DNA of 64,000 nucleotides from Gamarada debralockiae (GCA_002803225.1 NXFV01000860.1:29300-93299); one strand, 5' to 3'. Positions 1 to 15,695 are shown, counted from the first letter of the stretch. The notes: generated by a model not told the origin, from the sequence alone. Program-made: numbers and translations.

Positions 1-1659
1 GGTCTTGTAGAAAGTCGGGCACGGCTGCTGGCTAAAGTGGCGTCAGTTGTTCATTCTGTTCGGATGATTCAAAATCGATGAATGCACACCTTTATTACAT
101 CAGCAGGAACACTCCGCGCTGTTTCCTGAGCATGCGTGGCCTGTTGTGGTCTTGACTGCTGCGACCTCTGCGCCCTTTGCGTCTTGTGTCCAAATACCCT
201 CAACGGCGCCGACATCGCGTTCGACATCGACGGCCACATCTCGGTCGTCGCCGCGGCAATGCCCTATAATCTATCAGTCTACATCCTTCCATCTCAAGTA
301 TTCGAAGGATTGCATACCGGCAGAGCAGATGCCTGGAAAGCCATGATGGTGGCTCGTGTCCGTCCTACTCAACAGGCGATACCCTAATCACTGAATCCAA
401 ATGAACGATTACAATATCTGGGATAGATCAATACAGTATCGATGCAATATCAATGGTTCAATGACTGTGAGCCATCAGGTCGCCTTGAAGTGGTTGGTTA
501 AGAAAACATACGGCCATGGAGGCAAGAGTTCGATGTTGAAGGCGTCTATATTGGGTAAGCTAGCGAGCGCGGCAAAATCCGCTTATGGCGGGAGCGGGCT
601 AGAACCAAGATCCCGTGATCAAATCAGTCTCAGCATTTGTAAGTCTTTGGATGAGTTTGCACGATTAGAGGTTGGAAAGAGGCAAAGGAATTTCTGACAG
701 AAACTGAACGATGGAAACACGATCGAATAGGAAATCCAAGATCTTTGAGCTCATGTGCCTGTCACGTGCTCCGAACCAACGCTGCCTTCCAAGGTGAAAC
801 TCTGAATGCTGAGTCGAATTCCAGTCATTCACTTTGCAACTTCTCGAAATATGTGTACTACCTTTATTGCTGCTACAAATACATACGATCCATCCCTTAT
901 TTAACCCAATCCAATCCGAAAATTAACAGTTCCAACAGCACTATATTGATACATGGTCACCAAATACTCCCCTCAAAATTCAGCATCATCCACCCGAAAA
1001 ACCCCATTCCCAATGCAGGCATACAGAATACAGAAAAACTAATTTTCGTCGTTCTCGTGAGCCCGAATGGCATCCTCATTATTGCATAAGCGCTTGCTCC
1101 AAACGCATCAATTACATGGAATGTAGGTGAATATTTTGCGGAAATAGGTGAGAATCCCCAGTGTGCCACCCAAAACAACGACTAAGCAATATAGAAAGGG
1201 AAATGACGATACAGCGAGGAAGCAAATAATAATATGGTGCAAAGATAACGCACGCAGGATGTTGGAGACAAAAAGCCGCCCCGTCCCGTGAGGGATATTG
1301 GCTCTCAAGCGCTGGTGCTGGTGACTTGTTGTGTGTGTCATCGTCGAATCGTGACGGGCCTGGTGTGTAAATGGGGGGTATTGGTGTTGTAAGATGAAGT
1401 GTGAGATATGCGATCGTGACTTGTCGTGAAGGTGATACAAAGATTCGAGCTGTCGAAGAAAGAGCGGTAAACTTTTTTTGGTGCTTTTGTGTAAGAATAT
1501 ATAGAGAGCGTGGTGCTGTTGTTCCCTCAGTCTCTATTGGGTATAAGCTGTTGATATAATGATACAGGCGCAGAAGTGTAGGTGGTTGACAAAGGAAACG
1601 TTCGGTCGGAACAGGCGTGTTCAACGTGACGGTCGAGGAATTAGCGTATTATGAGGTCG
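1..1659. other. Intergenic region downstream of the C2H2 factor
   Basis: No supported gene lies here. Open frames on both strands are short, and the longer minus-strand ones between 1108 and 1624 begin at non-ATG codons. Part of the right-hand side is probably the 3' untranslated region of the C2H2 transcription factor that ends at 1660. A 98-codon ATG frame at 401-697 has no recognisable domain, so I do not call it a gene. Confidence 0.5.
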
Positions 1660-3083
<1,424 letters not shown>

Positions 3084-6000
3084 CCTGTATTTGCTTTATT
3101 CCTTCTTCCAATTTTCTGAACAGCCGCTTGTTCCTTTGGCTGGCAAGTTTATTCTATCAGAGAATATCAACCCTCTGTGAAGTTGCTGGAAACGTATTAC
3201 TGATTAAGTTGACTCTGGTAGGTGTCCTTTTGGAAAGCGAGTATTCAGACGAGCCCTATACGTGCTTGACGTGTTGCTGGTAGATCAGTGCGCGACACAA
3301 GTCGAGTTGAAGACTAAGAGGTCCTAAGGAAGAGAGGCGTCCAGCGCAGAGCTGTGGAAGTGGAAGCTGAATTCGAACTTGTTGCAGCTGTCGATATGAG
3401 AGCTGGATACTACGTCGGCATATGTAGGTGCAGCCAAGAGGGTTCCAAGCTTTGGGATGAGATCTGAAGAAGTCAGATAGTGAACGAGGGGGGATTGGAT
3501 TGTGAGGAGGGGAACCAGTCGTTTACATACCCCCGAGATGCTTACTTGTAACTGGATGTTCCGGATCTCCTCGAACAGGGTTTGGCCGGGCGCACGAGCA
3601 ATAAGGATCCCACTTTGTTGAGATTGCCTTCTTAGTAAGGTTGTCCCTGAGTCTGGCACTCCGAGTGACGGGTGATGCGAGTGGCTAAGTTTGCTGTAGA
3701 TGAAAGAAGAACTGTTTTCGGCAAAGGGACAATTGAAAGGCTAGCCGGCAATCGACAGATGGTGGGTGGAGACTGCTAGGTTGTCTGCTTGTTTCGACGT
3801 CCAAGTGCTGGTGGCCAGCGTGTATTAAGTTTTCGAAACAGGGACCATTCTTGAACGAGTGGAATGGGGGCAAGTGGTGGCTTAGGAGATCATCGAATCT
3901 CTGATCGCAAGGACGTTGGAGTGCTCGGACTTTGGCAGGATGATGGCTGTTGATGTGAACTCTATATAGTCGCAGTGTTCCACGGAGCAGTAGTCCAAGT
4001 AGGGTAGTTCACGAGGCTAGCTTTCTGTGGGGGTTTCTTGGGAGGTTCAACGCTGTAACGGTGAAGACTTGTAGCAAGAATGGTGTGGTTTGCGCCTTGA
4101 CAAGAGGCAAGATGATTAGTCTGGTGGAGAGGTAGTTGATATGTCGGTTATATGTTGAAAAAGCTTGAGAGTCGGGATCAGTGGCTTGATTAGATCAAGA
4201 CTGCCAGCTCGGATATGATTGAACAGAATCAGAAAGTTTGGCCTGACTCGCAGATACAGAAGTAGTGCTGTACGAAGGAAGGACGACAAGGACCGAGGGA
4301 GTTCGTGAGTGCCCTATATGTGAGAGCTTTGAAGATTCCGGAGGAGCAGTGGAGTGTATGCGTCTGAGAGTCTTTTCTGTAAATAAGAAGTGGAGTGGAG
4401 TCCCACACATTTTGACTCGTCAATCAGGTACAAGGTGGTAGTCCGTACCGTAGTCGATACGTTTGGCAGTCTGGCTATCGTCTAGCGAGGATATCCTGAG
4501 GTGCAGCGAAGTGGGCTTGTTGCTATGCTCGATTAGGATTAATCCCCAGATATTAGCCATTCACACTATGCAAGGTAGGTGCAGCACTATGCCATTGGGC
4601 TGGTTGAGGACTGACAAGGGTAAGGGTAGGAGGTAGGGGTTTTGACGGTGAAGTTTACGGATTATTAGGGCTAGGGATTTTTCGAGGTCGAAATCATAAA
4701 AACGGTCGTAGTGTTATTCGCCACAAGCACTCTATCTGCACTGTGGTCGGTGTGTTCAAAATCTTCGAAAGAGACGATCCCATACGGGAGGTGGTGGTGG
4801 TGCGGAAGCAGAGACGTCGTAAAGAGCAACCACAATTTGCGCATTCGCAGCTCGCATCACAAGAGGAGGAGCTGGAAAAAGGATTGCCAGTCAGCGTGCT
4901 GGATATGTGTTCCAGCTCCAGAGATTCACCAACAGCGAGCGTAGGGTTTATTGAAGAATCCCTCCCTCACAAGGGACAAGCATTATTAAAAACCCTGAGG
5001 GTGACCCTGTTGAGCAGCCTAGGTCGTCCATCTGGGCACACTTGCTCCTTGCTCATGCAAGGCTCTCCCCTTGCAAAGTACTCGCAGCCCTGAAGGGAGG
5101 CTGGAAGGGGGCGTTCTGTGCCAGGCTTGAATGGCATGACGGTGGGGTGGTCGCGTTTCGATTGGTACCGGGAAGACCAGGGAACTCCCTGTGGGCTCCG
5201 GATCTCGCAACGGCACGCCCTTTTCGACCGATTGTAAGACTCCCTTCCTGATATCCAGATCATCCAGGTATGACTTTCTTATCAAAGGCCCATGGAATTT
5301 GGGGAAGCGAGACCCTTGAATTTCTAGTTTCTTGAGCATGGAAATACGTTCCACCCTACAACATCCTTCTGATGCTTGAACTCCATTCGTATATCGGGAC
5401 GACATGCGGAGAATATTCAACGTCAAAATGGTTTTACTATGGAGAAAAGTCTTGGTACAAGAAATTCTGTCATTCTTCCGAGCGGCTGACAGCTGATCCT
5501 CTTCCATCGCCGCACGAACTGTCCCAGAATGGTTGCTTAGACCAGCTTTAGATACGAAGTTGATCGGAAAGGGAACAAGATTCAAAGACACTCATTTTAT
5601 TCTCCTACAGGGCCCCCAAAAGTAGTTAGGGGAGCAACAAAGCTGACTCGAGAAGAGGTAACATCCAAGATGTGATTATGCAATTCCAGGTTTAGAATAA
5701 TCAAATGCTGTATGGTTGAAGAGGGTGGTGATGATGTTTTCATGCGAATGCTGGTCGACGATATCGGAATGGAGAGCTCACTGAAATAAATTGAGACAAG
5801 GAGTCAGAAACACAAAACCCCTCATTTTGCTACGCCCCCCTCATCTCACCCATCTCACGATCTTTATCAGACACTGACTGGCTCCTCTTTTCGCCAATCT
5901 CGATTCTCGAGATAACTGCTATCATCAACCGTGAAGAGTGATCAGCCGCACTTAGCTTTTGATGGAGCAGCCTCGAAGTTCAACCCAAATTGTTATGCTA

Positions 6001-9000
6001 ACTGTGGAGAAGATGTCTTGTCGAAGTGCTCGTTGAAGAACTTGAAAGTCGTCATATTGGTATTTTGTGGCAGTGGCTTTTTCCGGCCAACAAAGACATC
6101 CTGTATCAGAAGTTGGAGACACCATGGTTAAACCTACAAAGTCATTCTGTGATTCTTGTACGGACGTTCCAACTACCAAAGAGACCTCAAACTTCTCCGC
6201 ACTTTCAAGGTACGGAGTACTCGGTACGGTTTTAGGAAGCCTTGAGGATGACGAGTCGGCATGATTCAATCTCCCCTGCTAATCGGATGCTCCGCAAGCG
6301 ATGTGCAGACCACAACACTAAAATAACACCCCTGCCCTCAGCATCCCAGTTACCTCGAGACTGGCAGGGAAGTTGATGAAGGATAACCCGGGAAATACAG
6401 GCGAGGGTTGCTGCATTGGGTTTAGCAGGCAGGCCTTCGAGAATGGCCGCCGTAGGGAATAGTTGAGCTATCTACGGTGGTCTAGATAGAGCTACGCTCA
6501 AGATGTCCACATCTCAATGTCTTCTCCTTTCGGAATCTCGCGAGTTCCCATCACGGCTCCGAAACCCGATCCAACCCCATGTCTGAAGGTTTCTTCTATC
6601 TACTGTATTAATTGATGGATCTCTGGGTCAAATTCGGGCAAACCGCTGCCGTTTCAATCTCCGGAAAGTACTAAGAAGAGACTATTGCTGTCCAAAACTA
6701 GCAGACAATGAAGCCATTCAAAGTCAAAGTCAAAGGCAAAGACTCAGCCATGGCAGAACCCCACCATGATCCAGACTCGCCTTGTCCGAGTTGGCATCTT
6801 CTGCCCCTCACTAATCATATCCATCTCCGACTCTCCGACATATGGACTTCGTGGTCAATATCATTATCGCGACCCGGAGCCCGCAGGGCAGCGATATCAA
6901 TTGTGCCGACGTCGTGTAGTAGTGCATCCCGATCACAACGGTGAAAAGGTCTGCTGACTGCAGCAAACGCAAGACTTCTCGGAGACATACCCCAAAAATA
7001 ATTCCGAAATCACAACATCACAGCGCCTTTCTGCACGGTGCCAGGCACAATCTGTGATTTTTATCTTCGATGCAGCCCTCCACAAGCCCTGAAAGACTGT
7101 GTGTGCAGCGAAATCCTCCTAGCGAGGTGTGTGCCACAGCTGCAGCTGGACGAACTCCTGGAGGAGTTCCTGCAGCGAGCCTTTCCAGCACGAGCGCCAT
7201 CTCCGGTCTCCACAAGTAGTGAGGATCTCAAGATACGAAGTTTTTTCTCCTTTGCTGATAATGCGTGATGGATCTCGATTAAACCAAGCATCTCAAATTC
7301 TCAATTGCAATTGCCAAATCGGGTCAGACTTCATCCGCTACACCAATTACCTGAGCTACCCTCTCCGTGAAACTATTCTTTCTTGGGAAATAAACATCAC
7401 GCCGGCAGGCGTGGAAATATACACCAGGCGGGTTAGTGCCTCACGGAATGAGATATCCTTCAGCCCAGAAACGTGGTCGCTATTCTTAGAGACACGGCAG
7501 ATTTCCAACGTACGAGGATAACGACCAAATCGCATCACGTTTCGAAATATGGAATAATTTGTATCCCGTGTATTGCTTATTTCTCCATCTTCTCTCGTAT
7601 GCCATCCTGAAAGGACCCAGGTCCGCGAAGTTTGAAACAAAATTGAAACAGCCAGTCAAGTTCTCCTCAGGCGTCTTCCGAGCATCTTATCCGGTTCGGA
7701 TGACTGCCCGAATCTGGAATAGTGAACCTAACTCTCCGCGACCTTTTGTTGGTGACGGCCGCAGAATGAGAGAGGCTGGGAAATCCGTTTTTGAGGGTTC
7801 ATTCAATCTTGCCTCAAGATCGTACCTGAGTTGTCTGAGACCCACAAATCCACATCGCCGTGGATTCTTGCCAGCTGAGACAAAAATCACTTCGTCAGAG
7901 AACTTACTCTCCAGAGTTAGCTATCAACGAGTGAGGAATATTCTCGATACAGGTCACTCTCCACATTCTTTAAGCAACTTTCTGTGTCTTTACTGTCCGA
8001 GCTACACCGGCTTTTCATCTGGAAGTAATGGGATGGTCGCAAACCAAGCGGATCTCCCCTATTCCGTCTCTATGTGATGTGGTGCGTTTTTGGTTACTGG
8101 CTTCCCGTTCGAGCTCATTAGACTCGAAAAGCTCCTTTTGCTTCTTGGCTGTCATCCCTTGCTGAGCAGAAAACTGAAAATGGCCGTAAGTTCAGCAGGA
8201 CACGGACCAAGGGTTCATCAGCTGGCGTTCTAAGTGGCATGATGGAGATTCTCAAACTCAGCTCAAACTCATCCGTCTCTGCAGCTGGAAGCTCCTCTTC
8301 TTACCGCCATCTTTCTCATGACGAAAAGTCATGATTCGACGACCTCATCCGACCATGTTGCTAGTATGCAAGCTATTTCCTCAATCACAATATTCGACAT
8401 AGAGCCTAAATACGAAGCGTGAAGGGATCTCGTGGACCGTACCTATGACTATTGTCGAGATCTCCTTCCCCACAGTCTAGACATGGGAGCTGGCATCACC
8501 AGCTTCTGGACATCGATCTAATCTCACTGGCGACTAATCCACACTGTTTGTCGTACAATCAGGACTAGGCCTCAATGTTGAGGCCTTCACAGGCAAAGTG
8601 ACGCTCTTTAAAGCTTTTGGCATTTTTGATAAGAAGCAGCCACGATAAGGTTGGCTTTTGGAGGGCGATATCAAATACCGACGATTCCCGTTGTCGATCA
8701 CAGGCATGGTGATCTCGAAATCTACCTACGCTGGCTTGACAGCCACATGAATAAGGTAGGCAGGCTATTGGTACTTTTTGAACTCTTATCAGTCTTCGGA
8801 CGTCAACCCAAATCAAGACTTTGCGGCCTCATTACCTTTCTACGAGGAAAGGTGCGCCATGATGTGACTTCAATTTCCCAAGCTGTTGACGATCCTCTTT
8901 TTGGATCGGCAGCTGAGAAGGAGAGCCAAATCCTATCCCCATTTCGGGATATTCTTCACTGGCCTTGGAGGGAGAGTTGCTTACGAGCGCGGCAGATACG

Positions 9001-11126
9001 TCTCAGCGCTGGAACGCTCAGACCTCTCTTGACGACACTGCCGGCGCGGGGCATTCTGCCATAAACGATCATCACTGTGACATATGGTTTTCAAGGTCCA
9101 GCAAAACCTTCTTTTCCAGTTGCTCCTAGGCCCATGACTATTGATTGAAAAGGTTGAATCACGATCGTACGAGTGCGACGTCAGGAGGAGGATCTGCACT
9201 AATACGACTCATGCTTCAACTTGATACTCTTCTGAAGACACCACTCCACGAGGCACGAGACAGGCCTCAGGATTGCAACATATGCAATGCACAAGTAGCT
9301 GCACAAGCAGGCCAAGATGAACAGGGGTCCTATGCATATGCACAAACCCCAGTTGAGCGCACACCGGGGGCAGGGTCGGCCTGTTCCGGCAATCTGAGTG
9401 TAAACCGTCACACACACAGAATATGAGCGAGCATGGCCGGTCAGCTTATCTGTAGGGGCCCGAAAGATCGTTTTAAGGCAATTTTGGGTGAGATAACAAC
9501 CGTGATATTTTCAGAGTTCACCATAATGATGAAGAGGTTGTGTGTGTGTGGGGTTAAGTATTGGCGATCCAGTAGATCACGCACGTTTGGTGAAGACTAG
9601 GGGTTAAGGGTCATCGAGAGGCGAGTGTGGCACATTTATGGCTAGGTTCAGGGGTGTCTAGTGGCGCAACGCAAGGCTACAAGGTCAATGCTTTCAGGTC
9701 CACGAAACACTTATCGGCACATATTATTGAAATCTTGCCCGACGTCGGTGGTCCGCAGGTCCAACTATTCAGTATGATTGACACAAGGAATATCAAGTTC
9801 TTTGGTTTGGACGGCAAATGTCCCTTCACTACCGACCCCACCCCTTTGCCTGGCCCGGCCAGAGCAGGCCGAGAGTGCACTGCGGGGAACGTTGTCCAGG
9901 CCATCACGCTGTGGAGCATCAGTTTCAGTATCTTTCCTTTTGTGTAGGTTATACTTCGGGCTTGCCACCGGTGGTAGAGATAAGCAAAACCGGTTAGAGT
10001 TGAGAAAGTAGGTTTTGCGGGAAGGAAAAGAAACATTCACATTATTTTTGTCGGTACACTTTGGATTTTGCAGCTGGTGGATACAGGCGATCAAACGTTG
10101 TTACGTTTGTTCGTTGTTGACGATTGAAACAAGCAATTTTTAGCATCACGCACTCCATCAACTGCTCCCAGCGTCGGTGAATAAACCGCGACGACCCGTG
10201 AAGATTTTCAAATTTTCGACCTGGATTAGAGGGGGAGCCTTGAAGTGCAGAATGACTCGCGGAGAGGAACGGTGGAAACTCTCCTCTCTCATGTCCTGTG
10301 CCCATGACTCGTTCTCACGAAAACTACGAAAGTAGCACCTTCCTGTAGAAGATGCATATTTTGAGGCATCTCGACCGGCGAAAGAAACAACCATGACCCT
10401 TGGCGATACAAAGGGAGTACGGCACGACTCGAGAAACAAGTCCGTTGCGACAAGGCAAACACGTTGGACCTTTGGAAGTGGGGTGACTTCGTCCCCACCC
10501 ACGCTTTGCGACCATCGAATCAGGGAAAATTCATATTCGTTCAGCCCCCACAATTCTCGGAGAATAAAAACCCTTGTTGCTTTGTCTGTCGTTTGTGAAG
10601 TAAAGACATGTTCCTAAGACACGAGAGTTTTTCTTATGCAATATGGCCACGAAGCTACAAAAACAACGGATGGGATATGCAATAACATGCTACTCAATAA
10701 GAAACTTTTCCGTCACGTACCCGTTTGCATCTATGTATTCGGGAATTTTAACACTTACTTGTAAATTAATCTCCGACGTGGAGCTATTCCTACTGTCTTC
10801 AGTGCAACATATATCAAAACCGAGCAAGTGGGAAAGGAAGCCGTTGCGGACTTGCGATTCAGGTAGTGAGTTTAGGGGTTGCTGGACCCCTATTTTTTCA
10901 CGAGGTCTGGTATCTTTGTACCTTTGTACCACGAACTCTGTTTCTTGCCCATATTATTCAAAATGCACGCTCGAACAGCCATAACCCTTCAATTGCAACC
11001 CAATCGCCCAATATTTAGCACCAAATAAACCTCAGCCAGTCGCTCCTCCGACCCTCCGAATTCGCAATACATGATTCGATTCCGATTAACTTCCAAATTC
11101 CAAATACTCTACGGTCACCACCACTG
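3084..11126. other. Gene-poor region, left part
   Basis: Six-frame reading shows only short, mutually overlapping frames, many starting at TTG or GTG, with no domain, signal peptide or run of in-frame exons I can recognise. The base composition is not strikingly AT-rich, so this does not look like a typical RIP-mutated block. A short GT repeat is at about 9540. The first kilobase is probably promoter and leader of the C2H2 factor. Confidence 0.5.
3464..3545 (-). other. Candidate intron, possibly in the 5' leader of the C2H2 factor
   Basis: On the minus strand this 82-nt stretch has every intron signal of this genome: a GTAAGC donor, a CTGAC branch-like site and a TTCAG acceptor just after it. 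It lies about 380 bp upstream of the C2H2 factor ATG on the same strand, so it may be an intron in a long 5' leader. A separate short transcript is the alternative. No conserved protein is encoded on either side. Confidence 0.3.
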
Positions 11127-12178
11127 TTGAGTGACATAGTCACGCTCGCTTACGTATGCATCACACTCGACCATCGAAGCTTCCACAAGATCAGAGGCTT
11201 CAAAAAATTCAACAAAAGCCATGCACGCTCGAGCCAAGCGCACTTAGCTCTGAAAACTCTTATTCACTCCTTCCGAGAGCTGCTTTTGGCTAGTCGCGCC
11301 CATTCGTAAGTGTGATATGTACCAAGTATGAACGCCTCGATCTTCAATTCCTCAAAGAGAACAATGCGTCTGAGAATTGAGTTTTCGCGGCCCGCGCAGC
11401 TCCTCTTCTAGGAGAATACGAGCATGGCTGCGCGATGGTAGCCTGCAAAGTCTTGTACATATGCACGTGTTGCCGTCGGCGCACGTACTGCCGTACTTGT
11501 TAAATGAGGTTAATTGAGCTTGACAAGGTGAAGATGATATGTGGGTTAGTTTCAAGAAGATTCGAAATGTCTCGAAATGCTGGGGTGTTCAGGGGTAGCG
11601 ATGACGATGCGCACGAATGAAGAGTTAAACTCAACCTCCAACTTCACATTCCACTGTCCAATATCAACGTAGTATCTTGATTCAATCCAATAAATGAAAA
11701 TTTTCAAGTTTGGAATAAAGCATCAGCAACGTCCGTCTTGAGTTGCAGCTCTTGCATGTTTGCGCCCCTATATCAGAATCGGAAGGCTTATAACCAACCC
11801 CTAAAGTGTCCGCGATTTCTCATTCGCCAGTTCCCCTACATTTCTCAAATCTCCGCTTCCAGTATTTGGCGGTGAAGTAGCAGATATATGTGAGGCGGCG
11901 GCGTATAACAGATCCCCCGTCGCGGATTCTGCTTAGTTACACAGATATCTGCCACACCTTCGTGGAGATGATGCGACACTGTTGGAGACTTGACGTTGAA
12001 GTTGGCTCTCACCGCCACATACTTCTCCAGGTTTCCTGGCCCCGCACTTCTTCATTTGAATTGACATGCAGCTGTCAGGATTTCTTTTGTTCTTTAATTA
12101 GTGCGCATACGATGATCCTGCTCCGAATTCGTTTCGTGAAAGATGAACAGGTATACCTGAAGTTCAGGGGTATATGTG

Positions 12179-12688
12179 ATGTTTTCCCCTGAGGGCAAGT
12201 CGTCCGCGTCACTATGCGGGACGGCACGGAGAAGTGGCTGCAACCTTCACCTTTGTCTTATCTTCAGTTTTTTCCTGGCCACGTTTTCCACATGGTTCTC
12301 CGCATTCTTTCACGTGAAGAAGGCTGCATTTACTATTTTTGAGTCAGAAGCCTGCTGTCAAGACGGCAGTGGACGGCTCAGGAAGATCATAAGCAGGTTG
12401 CATTCTTTTTTGGTCGCGTGGCTTTCCCCCAGGGGATCGCGTCGCTTATTTTCTCCTGACAATGAACTCCGGACCGATCAGAGACAGCGGAATTTGAAAC
12501 CTGCAAATTCGTACGAGCTTCCAAACTGGGCCTTCTGCTCCGTGAGTGTCACAGAAAACATGTTCACTATCAAGATTCCCATCTCTTTGCTCGCAAAGAA
12601 ATGCCTCAATTTCCTCCAACTCCTTTTCCACAGCGCCGTCACCTGCCACCATCTATTTTGGTCTCAAAACGTTCTTGGGAAACTCTAG
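12179..12688 (+). CDS. Unrecognised 169-aa ORF with one hydrophobic segment
   Basis: An uninterrupted ATG-started frame in the long gene-poor region. A hydrophobic stretch at about residues 26-46 could span a membrane. The rest is rich in Ser, Arg and Cys and matches no family I know. There is no supporting intron, neighbour or conserved motif. It may well be a chance frame; it is listed because it is among the longest ATG frames between 3 and 21 kb. Confidence 0.15.
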   Translation: MFSPEGKSSASLCGTARRSGCNLHLCLIFSFFLATFSTWFSAFFHVKKAAFTIFESEACCQDGSGRLRKIISRLHSFLVAWLSPRGSRRLFSPDNELRTDQRQRNLKPANSYELPNWAFCSVSVTENMFTIKIPISLLAKKCLNFLQLLFHSAVTCHHLFWSQNVLGKL

Positions 12689-15377
12689 AAACAATTTCGG
12701 AAAACCCCCGTCCGTGAGAGACAAGTTGAAACATTGAGTTCATCTCTTTTCTCCGCATGCTCTTGTAGACCTCGTAGTCAACCAACCTCAAAGCCCTCTT
12801 CCCCACCTTCCGTTGTTTCTGAGCCTCAACGTGCCTCTATAGCTCCATTCCAAATCGCCGCAGGCATTGCACAGACGTCTCACGAGAAACATTTATCTGC
12901 AGACATTCTTCCATACTTCTGGCGCCCCTGATTCTCTGAATAGCTTCTTTAGGCCTTTGTATTTGCCATGATAGCTACTGCAGTAGTGAGATCTCGACCT
13001 TCCCTCCATAGACTAGCAATTGCGGTGGCTGAAACTGATTTACAATTTAGCGCATCGAACCTCGTGGCTGGCCAGCATCGCACTGACTGGCGTCCAGCTG
13101 CAAATCGCCAGCTGTCTCTATCAAAGCTTTGCGACATTCTAATAGTGCAGAGTCCGGATGATACTAAATATCTGATAGGAAGATAGCGGATCCTGGACCC
13201 TGATAACAGGTTCGAGGACGGGAAAATTATTGATCAAGAATTTAATATAAACCCTGCTCACATGCGTTTAGCGAAGCAATTGGAACTCAGCGGACAAGCA
13301 TCATGGAGATCTCGGGTCGATCATTGCATCGCAACCGCACTCTCCTCGACAACAGAGCAAATTTGGCGACGTCGAGCACCTCGCGCCGCATGACCTCATC
13401 AGCGTGTTGAACTGAAAGCACTTTGTTGCGGTAATGAGCGTTTGAGTCGCTGCATGTCATGATTTAGGCAGTTAATTGTCAGTTAAAAGTCAAAGTCGCT
13501 TTTGTTTTCTGCCTGGTTTTAAAACGTTGAGCTGATGGGGTTAGTACATGCGATATTGTTTTTCTCAATTTGGTGTGTGTGAACGAATGCAAACCTTGTT
13601 GTGCAAGGTAGATCAACGTACATTTCTTTGCAAATATTTCGAGAGAACGTGGTACGGTGATTGTCCATGGATGCGAATCCCTCCGCGCGGCTGGAAGTAG
13701 CATCGGGTCGCTCGGAGAGCTTCCGGATGTGAACACTCGACGCCCCTCTTACGGTTGGGGGTCGAGAAAGCAGTTGATAGACATAAGTTTCAAGTTTCTT
13801 GAGTACTAATTATCAGAATTGGATTTCGGAGATATTTCCTACCAGCGGGTCCTTCCGAGAAGGAGTTTTTTATTACGGAGATTTAGGATACTTTACGGAG
13901 AATTCCTTGCAGGTCCCTACACAGAAGGCTGGGAAAGCTGGGAATATGCTCGCTGATCACGAGTGTTGACCAGCCCGCAACTCATGCTGGAGAGTGACGA
14001 TGCGATATTGATACAGTGGATACAAGATCTCGCCACCACGATCCCCGGAATTTAAACTAACGAGAGTATGAATGCAGGGAAACATAAGTATGCCATCGAA
14101 TCCTTTAGATCGCGAGGACCCCCTGCAAATATGGAGGTGGCTGTGGAGGGGTCGTTCTGGCCTTCTCGAACGAGGCATTAAATGTCTCGCAAGGCATCCT
14201 AGTTACGAGGGATCTACGAGACTGGCAACAAGTTTGTTGAGCCGCAGAGTAACGATTGCGCATGAAACGACTCGTGAACTTGCTACGAATATCCATGCCT
14301 TCAAGAGCCAGAGAGAGTATGCCATTGCGGATACAAACATGAGTATCAAGTCAAGCGTCAAGTTCCACCGCATACAAACCATCCCAACTACCGACAGTAT
14401 CAAAATTACCAGGTCAGAGGCAGTTGTGTCTCTCTCTATTCTTACTGTATTCAGGTGAATCTCCGAAGTCAACTTGTCTAGGAGCCTGCTCGCTTGCAGA
14501 ATCTGATGCTGTAGTGGCTTGAGGTGCGCAATCTTAGGCTGATTTGAGGTTCCAAGATGCGAAAACCAGAGAACGATGAGCAAGTTCTCTTTCGTCGTAA
14601 AAATACCTTATGGGGAGTATCTCCGTAAGAATAAAAGGTCTGATGATCTACGATATCGTTGAAGCAACCGAGTAAACGAGTTATTTCTCCTATCTCTCCC
14701 AGGTGGAGTTGGTGATACGCGGGCTTGAAGGTTGGGAGAACTGTTCTCTTAGCGACCAAAGAGTTTTGACCCTTGGGTTTGGCGCCTCATTGCTCTAAGA
14801 CTTACATAGAAGTTTCCCCGCGAGCTTAATATTTAGACGCGGAAACACCCATACAGTTTAGGAACGATCACCTTGATCGTGGCGTCGATCCACGTTTTGT
14901 CACAAAATCTGGGCCCGATCTGCGCTGGCTCGTGACTATTGTGAGTCCATTCGAGTGTCAAACCATTTCCCCTAAACCATGAGTTACATGGCATGGTGAT
15001 GTGGTGATTTGCAGAGTCCAATATACTCTGCCGGACACCAAGTCCCAGCCCTAGGAGCATGGGTTTTGGGAATCTCTAGCTGTGACTACAGCATGATAGC
15101 TTACCATGTTTGAGGGAAATATCAATACCATCATCACTTCAAGTACCGGAGCTAAGTGTTTAGAAGGAACGTTCAGCCTCGTTCTGTCTGTCGTTGATTA
15201 CAGCAAATATGCCGCGCGTACTTGCCGATGCTTTTGAGGTTGCATTGCGTTGTTGTCTTGTCTCATGTTTCTTGTCTCGAAGTTAGGTGCATTTCTTTAG
15301 CTCTAGTTCTGCAGCCTCATGGCCAGATAGGGCAAGGCTCGACAGCGGCGGTTGGGACTATCAATTGATGTCGTCAA

Positions 15378-15695
15378 ATGAGCCGCCAACAAAGCCCCAG
15401 GTTCCTGGACGATACATCCCGATACCTGGAGTACTCTCAAGATTCGTGTTTGGCACTTGAAATTTGGACATCAATGACTTCGGAAGGACGGGACGGAGAT
15501 CTCGAATCGAAGTGCGACATCAAGATAGGGTATAGGAAAAACAACGGCTTTCCTCGAGGAGGTAAGTCGGGAGGAATATCGGTGGATGGAATATCCTCCT
15601 CCGATTTAGAGGGGAAGTTTCTAAGCAACGCGGACGAACAGTTGGTCAATGCTCTCGCGCTATGGAAGAACCTGAAGAAGCTGTCAACCATTTAG
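15378..15695 (+). CDS. Unrecognised 105-aa ORF
   Basis: ATG-started frame encoding a hydrophilic, Ser/Gly/Lys-containing peptide with no signal peptide, membrane segment or known motif. Its amino-acid composition is more protein-like than most shadows in this region, but nothing else supports it. Expression data would be decisive. Confidence 0.18.
   Translation: MSRQQSPRFLDDTSRYLEYSQDSCLALEIWTSMTSEGRDGDLESKCDIKIGYRKNNGFPRGGKSGGISVDGISSSDLEGKFLSNADEQLVNALALWKNLKKLSTI

Noticed and set aside
1108..1624. Two long overlapping minus-strand ORFs (110 and 170 codons)
   Set aside because: They overlap in different frames, the longer one starts at TTG, and neither shows any motif. The region is more likely 3' untranslated sequence of the C2H2 gene.
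5019..5591. 190-codon minus-strand ORF
   Set aside because: It begins at GTG, has no domain or signal and no neighbouring exon. In-frame ATGs occur only later.
7260..7370. tRNA-like A-box and B-box similarity on the minus strand (GTAGCTCAG...GGTTTAATCGA)
   Set aside because: No cloverleaf could be folded: there is no matching acceptor or anticodon stem and the spacing between the boxes is wrong.
14203..14759. Two minus-strand frames that could be joined by a GTATTT...CCTAAG intron into a small membrane protein
   Set aside because: The donor is weak, no branch site is evident and the product matches nothing. The in-frame join can be chance.
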